In this document: one piece after another, positions 8,264 through 16,738 of the stretch
Layout: each line of letters opens with the position of its first letter
Position numbering within the stretch: position 1 is the first letter of the stretch
NCBI GenBank assembly: GCA_003605055.1
Contig: QZKP01000012.1
Span: forward strand, 62,001 to 126,000
DNA: 64,000 nucleotides
Direction: 5' to 3'
From: Desulfarculus sp.
GTDB taxonomy: Bacteria > Desulfobacterota > Desulfarculia > Desulfarculales > Desulfarculaceae
The notes under the pieces: model-generated
Told to the model about the DNA's origin: nothing
Seen by the model: only the letters and a program-made list of their open reading frames with translations
The model's database searches: none
Translations under genes and position numbers: made by a program

Positions 8264-9347
8264 CGACAACCGCGTGCAGCTCGCCATCGGCGGGGCGGTG
8301 TACGAGGGCTGGAAAAGCGTGCGGGTGAGCCTGTCCCTGGCCCGCCTGTCCGGGACCTTTGAGCTGTCGGTCAGCGACCGCTTTCCCGGCCAGCCGCAGC
8401 GGTACGCCTTCCGGCTCAACCAGCGGTGCACCGTCTCCCTGCGCGGCCAGCAGGTGATCTCCGGCTTCCTGGAGGAGATCGCGCCCAGCTTCGACAGGTC
8501 CAGTCACGAGCTGTCCCTGCGCGGCCGGGACGCCACCTGCGACCTGGTGGACTGCTCCATCGAGGGGCCGCCCACCCAGTGGCGCAAGCAGTCCCTGCTG
8601 CGGATAGCGCAGGACGTGTGCAAGCCCTTCGGCATCCCGGTGCGCACCGAGGCCGCGTCCCTGGGCGAGCCCTTCGACGACGCACGCACCAATGAGGGCG
8701 ACACGGCCAGCGCCTTTCTGGTCCGCCTGTGCAAGCAGCGCGGGGTGCTGCCCCTGACCTACGGCGACGGCGCCCTGGCGCTCTCCAAGGCCGGCGCGCG
8801 CGGCCGCGGCGGCGACCTGGTCCTGGGCGACAACCTCCTGCGCGGATCGGCGGCCAGCACCAGCCAGGAGCGCTTCAGCCGCTACGTGGTCAAGGGCCAC
8901 GGCCAGCGGGCCGGCCAGCCCGCGGAAATGCTCAGCGAGGCCGAGACCAAGCTTTTCCGCGACACCTACAACAAGCCCTCGGCCCTGGCCGCGGACTCGG
9001 CCGTGCCCCGCTACCGGCCCAAGGTGATCCTGGCCGAGGCCAAGGGCAAGCCCGAGGCCTACCAGGCCCTGGCCGACTGGGAGGCCGGGGTGCGCGCCGG
9101 CCAGAGCCGCCAGGCCGACTACACGACCCAGGACTGGGGCCCCAGCGCCGGCGCCCTGTGGCGGATCAACACCCTGGTGACGGTCCGCGACGATCTGCTG
9201 TCCACCTCCGGCGAGTGGCTGGTGGAGGCGGTCGCCTACAGCATGGACCCCCAGGAGGGCACCCGGGCCGAGCTAAAGCTGGTGCACCCGCAGGCCTACC
9301 TGGCCATGCCGGCCATCGCCCAGGCCATCACCGGGGGATTCGACTAG
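8256..9347 (+). CDS. Baseplate hub protein (Mu gpP / phage late control D family)
   Basis: A 363-residue protein from a GTG start that overlaps the upstream stop by 8 bases. The N-terminal VQLAIGGAVYEGWKSVRVSL and LSLRGRDATCDLVDCSIEGP are characteristic of Mu gp44 (P) and P2 gpD hub proteins, homologous to T4 gp27 and to VgrG N-domains. It forms the trimeric hub joining the tube to the spike. The order N, P, gp45 is that of Mu. Confidence 0.85.
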   Translation: MSDDNRVQLAIGGAVYEGWKSVRVSLSLARLSGTFELSVSDRFPGQPQRYAFRLNQRCTVSLRGQQVISGFLEEIAPSFDRSSHELSLRGRDATCDLVDCSIEGPPTQWRKQSLLRIAQDVCKPFGIPVRTEAASLGEPFDDARTNEGDTASAFLVRLCKQRGVLPLTYGDGALALSKAGARGRGGDLVLGDNLLRGSAASTSQERFSRYVVKGHGQRAGQPAEMLSEAETKLFRDTYNKPSALAADSAVPRYRPKVILAEAKGKPEAYQALADWEAGVRAGQSRQADYTTQDWGPSAGALWRINTLVTVRDDLLSTSGEWLVEAVAYSMDPQEGTRAELKLVHPQAYLAMPAIAQAITGGFD

Positions 9348-10012
9348 TGAACCTGACCGCCTTTAAGCGCCTGCTGGATCCGCTGCGCCAGCGCCTGCTG
9401 CTGCTGGTGGGCCGGGCGGTGATCAAGCTGATCGAGGAGGAGGGCGGCATGCGCCGGGTGCAGGCCGCGCTCCTGGCCGGCGAGGAGGCCGAGGGCCTGG
9501 ACATATTCGAGCACTACGGCTTCGCCAGCCGGCCCCTGCCCGAGGCCGAGGCCGTGGTGCTATTCCAGGGCGGCGACCGCTCCCTGGGATACATCGTGGC
9601 CACCGACGACCCGCGCTACCGCCCCCTGGGCCTGCAGCCGGGCGAGGTGGTCATCTTCAACATGGAGGACAAGCTGGCCGAGGGCGAGGAGCTGCCCGAC
9701 CCGCCCGAGGGCGCGCCGCCCGGCTGGCCGGCCATGCCCGAAACCGAGGACGACCCGGCCCCGCCCCTGTGCCGGATCCAAATCCTGCCCGGCCGCACCG
9801 TGCGGGTGACCTGCCAGAACTTCGAGGTCAACACCCTGGGAACCATCAGCCTGGCCGCCCTGGGCGGGATCAAGTGGGGCTACCCCGGCGACCAGACCGA
9901 GCTGCTGCCCGGCGGCGAGGGCCTGGGCCGCGTGGCCCGCGTGGGCGACTGCGTGGACGTGGCCGCCGGCTCCTCGGCCGGCAAGTGGCCCATTGTGGAG
10001 AGCTGCGACTGA
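9347..10012 (+). CDS. Baseplate spike protein (Mu gp45-like)
   Basis: A 221-residue protein read from GTG 9347, which shares its G with the upstream TAG. Longer in-frame extension to 8729 is shadow sequence inside the hub gene. It has the Mu gp45 pattern: AEAVVLFQGGDRSLGYIVAT, then LGLQPGEVVIFN and a C-terminal SAGKWPIVESC region after a beta-helix-like stretch. In Mu this is the membrane-piercing central spike. Next gene starts on the overlapping stop. Confidence 0.85.
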   Translation: MNLTAFKRLLDPLRQRLLLLVGRAVIKLIEEEGGMRRVQAALLAGEEAEGLDIFEHYGFASRPLPEAEAVVLFQGGDRSLGYIVATDDPRYRPLGLQPGEVVIFNMEDKLAEGEELPDPPEGAPPGWPAMPETEDDPAPPLCRIQILPGRTVRVTCQNFEVNTLGTISLAALGGIKWGYPGDQTELLPGGEGLGRVARVGDCVDVAAGSSAGKWPIVESCD

Positions 10013-10455
10013 TGGACCTGGCGACCGAGTTCAATACCGACCATCTCAGCGGCGACCTGGTCCTCTCCGGCGGCGCCCTGCTGCAGGACGAGGGCCTACA
10101 GACCGCCGTGCTGCACAGCCTATTCACCGACCGCCGAGCCCTGGCCGACGACGTGCTGCCCGAGGGAGTCAACCGCCGCGGCTGGTGGGCGGACCTGACT
10201 CTGCCCGCCGAGGGCGACCAGTACGGCTCGCGCCTGTGGCTGCTGTTCCGGGAAAAGCAGACCGCCGCCGTATTGCGCCGCGCCGAGGAGTACGCCGAGG
10301 AGGCCCTGGCCTGGCTGATAACCGACGGCGTGGCCAGCCAGGTCAAGGTGGCCGCCGAGGTGGTGCGCCGGGGCGTGCTGGGCCTTTCCGTGGAGATACG
10401 CCTGGCGCGGGGCAACGTGTTCGTCGAGCAATACCTGCTGACCCTGGGAGGCTAG
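10012..10455 (+). CDS. Baseplate wedge protein (Mu gp46 family)
   Basis: A 147-residue protein starting at ATG 10012 (overlapping the TGA of gp45). It carries the gp46 family features RRGWWADLTLPAEGDQYGSR and LREKQ-type helix followed by AEEYAEEALAWLITDGVAS and a C-terminal strand LSVEIRL. The family is related to T4 gp25-like wedge initiators. It is co-translated with gp45 and gp47 homologues. Confidence 0.85.
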   Translation: MDLATEFNTDHLSGDLVLSGGALLQDEGLQTAVLHSLFTDRRALADDVLPEGVNRRGWWADLTLPAEGDQYGSRLWLLFREKQTAAVLRRAEEYAEEALAWLITDGVASQVKVAAEVVRRGVLGLSVEIRLARGNVFVEQYLLTLGG

Positions 10456-10456
10456 A

Positions 10457-11512
10457 GTGCCCTTCGAGCGCCCCACCCTGGAAGAGCTGATAGACCGGGC
10501 CGTGGCCGACGTGGCCACCCGCCTGCCCGGAGCGGACACCCAGACCCGCCGCGGCAACCTGGTTGTGCTGCCCCGGGTTCACGCCGGCGCCGTGCAGGGC
10601 CTCTACGGCTACCTGGAGTGGATATCCCGCCAGGTGATGCCGGACACGGCCGAGGACGAATATCTGGAGCGCTGGTCCAACGTCTGGGGCGTGGTGCGCA
10701 AGCCGGCCGCCTACGCCGCCGGCGCCGTCACCGTCTCGGGCAACGTGGGCGCGGTGGTGCCCGCCGGCGCGGTGCTCACCCGGGCGGACCTGGCCCGCTT
10801 CGTGGTGCAGGCCGAGGTCGCCCTGGCGGCGGCCACGGCCATTGTGCAGGTGCAGGCCGAGGAGGCCGGCGCCGACGGAGACACGGACGCGGGCGCGCCC
10901 ATGTCCTTCGTCTCGCCGGCGGCGGGCGTCAACAGCGTGGCCTCGGTGGGCGAGGACGGCCTGGCCGGCGGGGCCGACGCCGAGACCGACACCGAGCTAC
11001 TGGCCCGCCTGCTGATGCGCATCCAGGAGCCGCCTCGGGGCGGCGCCTCGGCCGACTACGTAGCCTGGGCCCTGGAGGTGCCGGGCGTCACCCGGGCCTG
11101 GGCCTACGCCAACCACCTGGGCCTGGGCACCGTGGGGCTCTGCTTCGTTTTGGACAACAAGGCCGGCGCCATCATCCCCGACGCCGGGGAGGTGGCCGCC
11201 GTGCAGGCCTACATTGACGAGCGCCGGCCGGTCACCGCCCAGGTCACCGTCTTCGCGCCGGTAGCCGCGCCCCTGGACTTCGAGATCTCCTTAACCCCGG
11301 ACACCACCGCGGTGCGCGCTGCGGTGCAGGCCGAGCTGGCCGACCTGGTCGCTCGCGAGGCCGAACCCAGCGGCGCCTTGCTGCTGAGCCATATCCGCGA
11401 GGCCATCAGCATCGCCGCCGGCGAGACGGACCACAGCCTGATTTCGCCCGCGGCCAACGTGCAGGCCGGCGCAGGGGAGATCATCACCATGGGCGCCATA
11501 ACCTGGAGCTAG
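10457..11512 (+). CDS. Baseplate J-like protein (Mu gp47-like)
   Basis: A 351-residue protein from GTG 10457. Baseplate J signatures are visible: LEWISRQVMPDTAEDEYLERW near residue 55, an inserted beta domain (GAVTVSGNVGAVVPAGAVLTR), then RLLMRIQEPPRGGASADYV and EVPGVTRAWAYANHLGLGTV. It forms the wedge that links the hub to the fibres. Length is close to Mu gp47 (about 360 aa). Confidence 0.88.
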   Translation: MPFERPTLEELIDRAVADVATRLPGADTQTRRGNLVVLPRVHAGAVQGLYGYLEWISRQVMPDTAEDEYLERWSNVWGVVRKPAAYAAGAVTVSGNVGAVVPAGAVLTRADLARFVVQAEVALAAATAIVQVQAEEAGADGDTDAGAPMSFVSPAAGVNSVASVGEDGLAGGADAETDTELLARLLMRIQEPPRGGASADYVAWALEVPGVTRAWAYANHLGLGTVGLCFVLDNKAGAIIPDAGEVAAVQAYIDERRPVTAQVTVFAPVAAPLDFEISLTPDTTAVRAAVQAELADLVAREAEPSGALLLSHIREAISIAAGETDHSLISPAANVQAGAGEIITMGAITWS

Positions 11513-11515
11513 GCC

Positions 11516-12172
11516 GTGCCCCTCTACGACGCCGACGGCTACACCGCCATTTTGCAGGGCCTGCTGCCCACGGGCGCCGTCTGGCCCCGCGACACGGAGG
11601 CGGTGCTCACCAAGCTGCTGGCCTCCTGGGCGGCGGAGTTCGCCCGGGTGGACGGCCGCGCCGATGACCTGGTGGACGAGGCCGACCCGCGCACCACCCT
11701 GGAGATGCTCTCCGACTGGGAGCGGGTCTGCGGCCTGCCCGACGCCTGCTCCGGGCTGGACGCGGACACGGTGGCCAAGCGGCGGGGGGCGGTGGCGGCC
11801 AAGCTCACCGAGCGCGGCGGCCAGACCCCGGCCTACTTCGCGGCCCTGGCCGCGGCCCTGGGCTACCCCATCACCGTGCACGAGCTGCGGGCCTTCACCA
11901 CCGAGTCAACCTGCGACGAGAACGTGGGCGACGACGTCTGGGCCTTTGCCTGGGAGGTGTGGGCCTCGGGCGTGGTGCGCGGCTACCTGGCTGCGGACGG
12001 CTTTTGCTCCGACCCGCTTTCCTGGTGGGGCAACGAGACCCTGGAGTGCATGATCCGGGCGGCCGCGCCGGCGCACACCCTGCCCCTGTTCATCTACGAG
12101 CACTGGTGGCTGACCGAGGACGGCCAGGCCATCGCCACCGAGGACGGCGAACAGATCGTCCTGCCCATATGA
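11516..12172 (+). CDS. Baseplate protein, DUF2313 (Mu gp48-like)
   Basis: A 218-residue protein from GTG 11516. It matches the YmfQ/DUF2313 pattern: YTAILQGLLPTGAVWPRD at the N-terminus, DPRTTLEMLSDWERVCGLPD in the middle, and AAPAHTLPLFIYE near the end. This is the last of the Mu-ordered baseplate genes and precedes the fibre region. It probably completes the wedge or attaches the fibres. Confidence 0.85.
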   Translation: MPLYDADGYTAILQGLLPTGAVWPRDTEAVLTKLLASWAAEFARVDGRADDLVDEADPRTTLEMLSDWERVCGLPDACSGLDADTVAKRRGAVAAKLTERGGQTPAYFAALAAALGYPITVHELRAFTTESTCDENVGDDVWAFAWEVWASGVVRGYLAADGFCSDPLSWWGNETLECMIRAAAPAHTLPLFIYEHWWLTEDGQAIATEDGEQIVLPI

Positions 12173-12179
12173 GGAAGCC

Positions 12180-12590
12180 ATGTCCGTAAGAATCTCAGAG
12201 CTGCCGGTGGCCACCGCCCCTCAGCCCGACGACGAGATGGTCATCAACCAGGGCGGCGCCACCAAAAAGGTGCCCTGGTCCGAGGTCTCGCCGGACGTGG
12301 CCAACATCAACGAAAAGGTGGCCGCGGCCGAGGCAGCGGCCACCAACTCCCAGACCGCGCAGGGCCTGGCCGAGGATGCAAAAGCTGCGGCGGAGCAGGC
12401 GGAGACCAACGCCGAGGCGGCCGCGGCGGCGGCCGAGGCAGCGGCGGCCACGATCCCGGCCATCGCCCCGGGCGACGCCGGGAAGGCGGTGGTTGTAAAG
12501 GGGACCGAAGACGGCTACGAACTGAGCGCCACCGCTCCCGCAACCCAGGCATATGTGATCGAAGCCCTACAGCGTGCGGGCGCTTTGTAA
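12180..12590 (+). CDS. Putative tail fibre or fibre-associated protein, coiled coil
   Basis: A 136-residue protein. A short globular start (ISELPVATAPQPDDEMVINQ) is common at the N-terminus of phage fibre or structural proteins. A long alanine/glutamate-rich coiled coil follows (about residues 43-95, with repeats of AAAEAAA), then a small C-terminal domain. The coiled coil predicts a trimeric rod. Its place right after the last baseplate gene supports a fibre role; no family was recognised with certainty. Confidence 0.5.
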   Translation: MSVRISELPVATAPQPDDEMVINQGGATKKVPWSEVSPDVANINEKVAAAEAAATNSQTAQGLAEDAKAAAEQAETNAEAAAAAAEAAAATIPAIAPGDAGKAVVVKGTEDGYELSATAPATQAYVIEALQRAGAL

Positions 12591-12600
12591 GGAGGGAGAT

Positions 12601-12957
12601 ATGGCCTATATCCACAAGTGGCTGGCGGACCCGTCCTATGCGCCCAGCACGGCCGCGGCGCTGATCGACAACGGCGCGAACAAGCGCAGCATGCCTCGCT
12701 GCATCATCATGCACAACACCCATACTGCGGCGCTGGAGATCGAGTTGTACGCCGTCCCGGCCTCTGGCGGCGCGCTGGGCGCAGCTTCCGCGGCCAATCG
12801 TTTCCTGAAGAAGTCAATCCCCGCAGGCGACACCCTAATCTTTGAGGCTCCGGGCCAGGGCTTGGTCCTGGACGCTGAGCACGACAGCATCCAGTACTAC
12901 TGCGCCACCCCAAGCAAGATTGTGACTATGGCCTTCGGGGGGGAGGAGGACACCTAA
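12601..12957 (+). CDS. Hypothetical phage structural protein
   Basis: A 118-residue protein from ATG 12601, behind the ribosome site GGAGGGAG; an in-frame upstream ATG at 12574 lies inside the preceding gene and was not used. The sequence is beta-rich (RCIIMHNTHTAALEIELYAV, GDTLIFEAPGQGLVLDAEHD, IVTMAFGGEED) and lacks a signal peptide or membrane segment. It shares its terminal A with the next start. Position in the fibre region suggests a virion component. Confidence 0.5.
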   Translation: MAYIHKWLADPSYAPSTAAALIDNGANKRSMPRCIIMHNTHTAALEIELYAVPASGGALGAASAANRFLKKSIPAGDTLIFEAPGQGLVLDAEHDSIQYYCATPSKIVTMAFGGEEDT

Positions 12958-13547
12958 TGCCGCTGCGGTTGCCCGGACCGGCGGACGGCTGGAGCCGCCT
13001 GGCGCAGGCGGGGCTGCGGCTGAGGTCCGCGCCGCAGATTTTCGACCGCAACGGCACCATGGCGGCGCAGTACGAAGACCCCCAAAACGTCACCATCGCG
13101 GCCGTGGATATGACCAAGGCCCTGCTCTTTCTCTCGGGTGGAGTGGTCGCGTCGCGACCACTCATTTCCGGGCAGCTAACTGCCCCCACAAACGCGCTGG
13201 TCACGGTCCAAAACATAGACAACGTGACTTCCCTTTACGCATACCGGCTGGTGGTGGCCGAATTCGAGAATATCGAGGTGCAGCGCGGCACCCTCTCCTA
13301 TAGCTGTTCAGCCGCCACCTACAACACGGCCCAGACGGTGAGCATCAACCCGGTGCCTCTCGATCGGGGGTTCCCGGTGCCCGCGGGGGCGCACCGCTCC
13401 GACGCCGCCTCGGGCGGGACGGGGCCGGCCTTCGCCGGTTTCTGTCAGAGCCTGATTAACGCCCTGGCCTTTTCTTTCGGCAACGCGGACGCCTCCGCCC
13501 GCACCATCGTCTGCCCCTGGCAGATCGCCAGGGTCTATCACGCTTAG
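12957..13547 (+). CDS. Hypothetical phage tail-region protein
   Basis: A 196-residue protein coupled to the preceding gene by a 1-base overlap (TAATG). It is beta-rich and has small repeated turns (APTNALVTVQNIDNVTSLYA, FENIEVQRGTLSYSC), with no recognised family. It contains a perfect 23-bp palindrome at DNA level (13141-13163). It is likely a fibre or baseplate accessory protein by position only. Confidence 0.45.
   Translation: MPLRLPGPADGWSRLAQAGLRLRSAPQIFDRNGTMAAQYEDPQNVTIAAVDMTKALLFLSGGVVASRPLISGQLTAPTNALVTVQNIDNVTSLYAYRLVVAEFENIEVQRGTLSYSCSAATYNTAQTVSINPVPLDRGFPVPAGAHRSDAASGGTGPAFAGFCQSLINALAFSFGNADASARTIVCPWQIARVYHA
13141..13163. repeat. Perfect odd palindrome inside a tail-region gene
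   Basis: GAGTGGTCGCG, one central T, then CGCGACCACTC: 11 perfectly paired bases on each side, within coding sequence. It would fold into a tight hairpin only as a cruciform or with a short loop. It could be a protein-binding site or a chance outcome of the encoded peptide GVVASRPL. Confidence 0.6.
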
Positions 13548-13562
13548 GGAGTAGGAGTGAGG

Positions 13563-14039
13563 ATGCACGCCTATTTTTTCATTCAGCCGGACGGCCAGAT
13601 AGTCTCCCGCGTGGTGTACCAGGAGCCTCCGGCAGAGGTGCCCACGCCAGAGGGGCTGCTCGCCTTTGCGACCACAGAGGCGACCCTGCTGGACGCTCCG
13701 TTTGAGGCCCTGGCGGTGAGCATCGGCGGCGGCCAGGTGCAGGCCGTGGCCCTCAAGCCGCGGGTGATCTTCACGCCCGACAAGTGGGTCATCGTGGCGG
13801 CGGACCCGCCCGTGGATAAGGCCGTGGTGGGCGTGCGGGTGGAGGGGGCCGATCCCATGCCGCCGGCCATCGCTGTGGACGTGAATGGCCTGGAGGAGAC
13901 CGTGGCGCTAACGGAGGGCGTTGGCTCCCTGGAGGTCTATGCCCGCCAGGCCTGCAACCCACAGATCAGCGTAGTGGACGCCGCCGCCTACTACGACGGC
14001 GGCGGGATAACCCTGACTGCGGAGGCAGCCGGTGCCTAA
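13563..14039 (+). CDS. Hypothetical phage tail-region protein
   Basis: A 158-residue protein. The ATG at 13563 has AGGAG five bases upstream; a GTG six bases earlier (13557) is the alternative start. The N-terminus (HAYFFIQPDGQIVSRVVYQE) recalls small proteins near phage fibres. The rest is beta-rich with several valine runs. No known family was recognised. The next small gene starts inside its last codons. Confidence 0.45.
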   Translation: MHAYFFIQPDGQIVSRVVYQEPPAEVPTPEGLLAFATTEATLLDAPFEALAVSIGGGQVQAVALKPRVIFTPDKWVIVAADPPVDKAVVGVRVEGADPMPPAIAVDVNGLEETVALTEGVGSLEVYARQACNPQISVVDAAAYYDGGGITLTAEAAGA

Positions 14040-14205
14040 GAAACCCAAGAAGGACAAGGCCGAGCGGGACGCCCAGGGCCGCATCGTTTGCTACTCCGGC
14101 CTGGAGGCGGACCTGATGGCGGCAGGCGTAAAAAAGCAGGACGTGGACAAGGTGCTGGCGGTGGTTAAGGCCCACGGGGCCGCGGCCACGGTTGAGCATT
14201 TATAG
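14032..14205 (+). CDS. Small basic phage protein, 57 aa
   Basis: A GTG at 14032 opens a 57-residue frame overlapping the upstream stop by 8 bases and ending at TAG 14203-14205. The product begins with PKKPKKDKAERDAQGRIV and continues as a charged helical protein (DLMAAGVKKQDVDKVLAVVK). The overlap and the lack of any other gene in this stretch argue that it is real. Function unknown. Confidence 0.45.
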   Translation: MPKKPKKDKAERDAQGRIVCYSGLEADLMAAGVKKQDVDKVLAVVKAHGAAATVEHL

Positions 14206-14286
14206 TCGAAGCCCCCTAAACAACCAGCACTCGCTTACGTCTCCCTCTCCCCGGCCACTGCCCGGCAGGGAAGCTAAGGAGTCACT

Positions 14287-14988
14287 ATGCACAGAATTGA
14301 CGAGCCCGGGAACATCGCCGGCCAGTTCACCCTGGGCAATCCGGCCACCGGCACCCCGCCCACCCGCATCGGCGCGGACTGGCCCAACGCGGTGCAGGAG
14401 GAGATCTGCGCCGTCATCGCGGCCGCCGGCATCACCCTGGACAAGGAAGACCAGGCCCAGCTCCTGGCGGCCATCCAGACGCTGATGAGCGCAGGCAGCG
14501 CGGAGGTGGGCGAGCCCCGGGGGTTCTTCGCCGAGACCCCGCCCGACGGCTGGCTGGAGGCCGACGGCAGCGCCGTGAGCCGCGCCACCTACGCGGCCCT
14601 GTTCGCGGCCATCGGGGTGATGTTCGGCAACGGCGACGGCTCCACCACCTTCAACCTCCCGGACCTGCGCGGCCGCTTCCTGCGCGGCTGGGACCACGGC
14701 GCCGGAGTGGACCCGGACGCGGCCTCCCGCGCCGACCGCGGCGACGGCACCACCGGCGACCACGTGGGCACCAAGCAGGCCCACGCCCTCGAGGAGCACG
14801 AGCATAAGCTCGACGTGGGCGTGGACACCGGCTCGGACCAGATGGCCTACAAGGCCGACAACGTCTCCACCACCCTCAACCCCCTGCCCAACAACGTGGT
14901 GGCCACCGCCGGCGCCCACGTGGCCAACGTGTCCCAGAACGAGACCCGTCCGGTGAACATCGCCGTGATGTGGTGCGTCAAATACTAG
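14287..14988 (+). CDS. Tail fibre protein with phage tail collar domain
   Basis: A 233-residue protein. It opens with a conserved fibre-like start (ANWPNAVQEE-type: RIGADWPNAVQEEICAVIAA), then has a collar domain, GFFAETPPDGWLEADGSAVS followed by YAALFAAIGVMFGNGDGSTT and FNLPDLRGRFLRGWD. The C-terminus ends ETRPVNIAVMWCVKY, the usual collar-domain ending. This is the probable receptor-binding fibre tip. Unlike the neighbouring genes it stands after an 81-base gap. Confidence 0.8.
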   Translation: MHRIDEPGNIAGQFTLGNPATGTPPTRIGADWPNAVQEEICAVIAAAGITLDKEDQAQLLAAIQTLMSAGSAEVGEPRGFFAETPPDGWLEADGSAVSRATYAALFAAIGVMFGNGDGSTTFNLPDLRGRFLRGWDHGAGVDPDAASRADRGDGTTGDHVGTKQAHALEEHEHKLDVGVDTGSDQMAYKADNVSTTLNPLPNNVVATAGAHVANVSQNETRPVNIAVMWCVKY

Positions 14989-14997
14989 GAGGACCCC

Positions 14998-15759
14998 ATG
15001 CAGATTTGGGACTATGACCGCAATACGCACGAGCTGATCGGCAACCCCGCTGGCCGCCCGGCCCGGGAGGACCCCCTGGAGACCAAAAAGGCCGGCGAGC
15101 CGCGCTACACGGTCCCCGCCTTTGCCACCGACGTGGAGCCGCCGGCCGCCGCCGCCAACCAGAAGCCGGTGTTCGACCCCGCGGCCGGCGCCTGGAGCCT
15201 GGTCCCCGACTACCGCGGCAAGGCGTTTTACGACCCGGCCACCGGCGAGGCGGCCGCCTGCGCCCTGGGGGCCGAGCCGCCCGAGGGCTGGCCGGATACG
15301 CCCCCGCCCGCCGGCCTGGTGGGCCCCGCCTGGGACGGCGCCAAGTGGGTGGGCGACCTGGCCCTGGCCAAAAAGCTGCGCTACCGCGAGCTGGAGCAGG
15401 CCAGCGACGCCTACCTGAGCGAGCGGGGCTATTCCTCGGCCTGGCTGGTCAAGGCCATGGAGGCCCGCTACCTGGCCCAAGAGCTGTTCGACGACCCGGC
15501 GTCCACCGCCGCGCAGAAGAACGAAGCCGCCTCCGCCCTGGAGCGCTTCAAGACGCTGCGCGCCTGGATGATGGGCACGGTGCGCGCCTACTTCGTGGCC
15601 CGGGCCCAGGAGATTTACGCGGCCCAGACCGCCGAGGAGGCGTCGGCGGTGGCCTGGGACTTCGGCGCCCTGGACGCCAGCGACCCCGGGGTGCGCCTGG
15701 GCACCGAGATTTACCCCAAGCTGGACCAGGCCGGCGCCGCCGGCAAGCTGAGCCGGTAG
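14998..15759 (+). CDS. Putative tail fibre assembly protein
   Basis: A 253-residue protein directly after the collar-domain fibre gene, behind GGAGGA. The N-terminal half is a chain of beta hairpins (QKPVFDPAAGAWSLVPDYRG, KAFYDPATGEAAACALG) typical of proteins in fibre-assembly positions; the C-terminal half is helical (LALAKKLRYRELEQASDAYL). Such proteins help fold or attach fibres. The assignment is from context and general pattern. Confidence 0.5.
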   Translation: MQIWDYDRNTHELIGNPAGRPAREDPLETKKAGEPRYTVPAFATDVEPPAAAANQKPVFDPAAGAWSLVPDYRGKAFYDPATGEAAACALGAEPPEGWPDTPPPAGLVGPAWDGAKWVGDLALAKKLRYRELEQASDAYLSERGYSSAWLVKAMEARYLAQELFDDPASTAAQKNEAASALERFKTLRAWMMGTVRAYFVARAQEIYAAQTAEEASAVAWDFGALDASDPGVRLGTEIYPKLDQAGAAGKLSR

Positions 15760-15867
15760 CGGGCGCCGCGAGGTCTTTCCCCGCAAACTCGAGAGCCACG
15801 CGGCCGCGACAAGATCGGGGCGCGGTCCGCCCTGCCCAGAGACAACCACGTTGGGGGGGCCTCGCCA

Positions 15868-16209
15868 ATGACCCTAGCGCAGCAGATATTGCTCACGATA
15901 GCGGCCGCCGTGGCCAGCGGCCTTCTGGTGCACCTGATCAAGGAGTGGCGGGCTCAGGCCAAGCGGGGCCGCCAGGCCGATGAGCACCAGGGCCTGGTGA
16001 CCACCGGAGACTGCGAATTGTGCAGGGAGGAGCAAAGCCGGGAGCTGCGCGTGGGCAGCGACCTGTTCCGGCTGATCCTCGAGGGCCAAGCGCTGCACAC
16101 CCAGGCCCTGATCCGGCTCTGCGACAACGACGACGGGTGCCGCGAGCTGCGGGCCAAGCTGCAAGATTACCTGGGCCGGCTGGCCACCCGCCAGATCGGG
16201 GGAAGGTGA
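15868..16209 (+). CDS. Membrane-anchored phage protein, lysis region
   Basis: A 113-residue protein with one N-terminal membrane segment (ILLTIAAAVASGLLVHLI, residues 6-23) and a cytoplasmic or periplasmic soluble part with CELC and a helical end. It opens the lysis cassette, two bases upstream of the transglycosylase gene. It could be an i-spanin-like or holin-related protein; sequence alone does not decide. Confidence 0.5.
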   Translation: MTLAQQILLTIAAAVASGLLVHLIKEWRAQAKRGRQADEHQGLVTTGDCELCREEQSRELRVGSDLFRLILEGQALHTQALIRLCDNDDGCRELRAKLQDYLGRLATRQIGGR

Positions 16210-16210
16210 C

Positions 16211-16738
16211 ATGTCGCCCGCCGCCGCCCCGCTCCCCTACGAAACCACCACCGCCGTGGTGGAGCGCGTCCTGGGCTACATGATCGAGATCAGGGTCCAG
16301 GCCCAGAACTTCGGCCTGCCGCCCGAGATCGTGGCCGGCGTGATCTGCCAGGAGTCCCACGGCATCACCTGGGCCCAGCGCCACGAGCGGGGCTACCGCT
16401 GGCTCTGGGGCGACGACCCCGGCGAGAACCTGGTCCGACCGCCCCTGGAGTCGCTCAATACCGAGATGGTCAACCAGGCCCAGTCCTGGGGCCTGATGCA
16501 GATCATGGGCGCCACCGCCCGCGGGGAGGGCTTCCGCGGCTGGTTCACCGAGTTGTGCCAGCCGGACGTGGGGCTGTTCTGGGGCTGCAAGCACCTGGCC
16601 TGGTGCGTCAGGCGCTCGGGCGGCGACCTGCGCACCGGGGTGCGCCGCTACAACGGCGATCCGCGCCTGCCCCAGACCGACAGCTACGCCAACTCGGTGT
16701 ACTGGTGGGCCGGGCGCTTTGAGCAGAGGCGGCAATGA
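16211..16738 (+). CDS. Phage endolysin, lytic transglycosylase (SLT) fold
   Basis: A 175-residue protein. The SLT motifs are present: catalytic Glu in VICQESHGI (about residue 47), then SWGLMQIMGATARGEGF and a final motif RYNGDPRLPQTDSYANSVYW. It cleaves the beta-1,4 glycosidic bond of peptidoglycan, forming 1,6-anhydro products. No signal peptide is visible, so export would depend on the holin. The stop overlaps the start of the holin-like gene. Confidence 0.8.
   Translation: MSPAAAPLPYETTTAVVERVLGYMIEIRVQAQNFGLPPEIVAGVICQESHGITWAQRHERGYRWLWGDDPGENLVRPPLESLNTEMVNQAQSWGLMQIMGATARGEGFRGWFTELCQPDVGLFWGCKHLAWCVRRSGGDLRTGVRRYNGDPRLPQTDSYANSVYWWAGRFEQRRQ

Noticed and set aside
12180-15759. Diversity-generating retroelement in the fibre region
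   Set aside because: No reverse transcriptase gene and no template/variable repeat pair was seen in the window.
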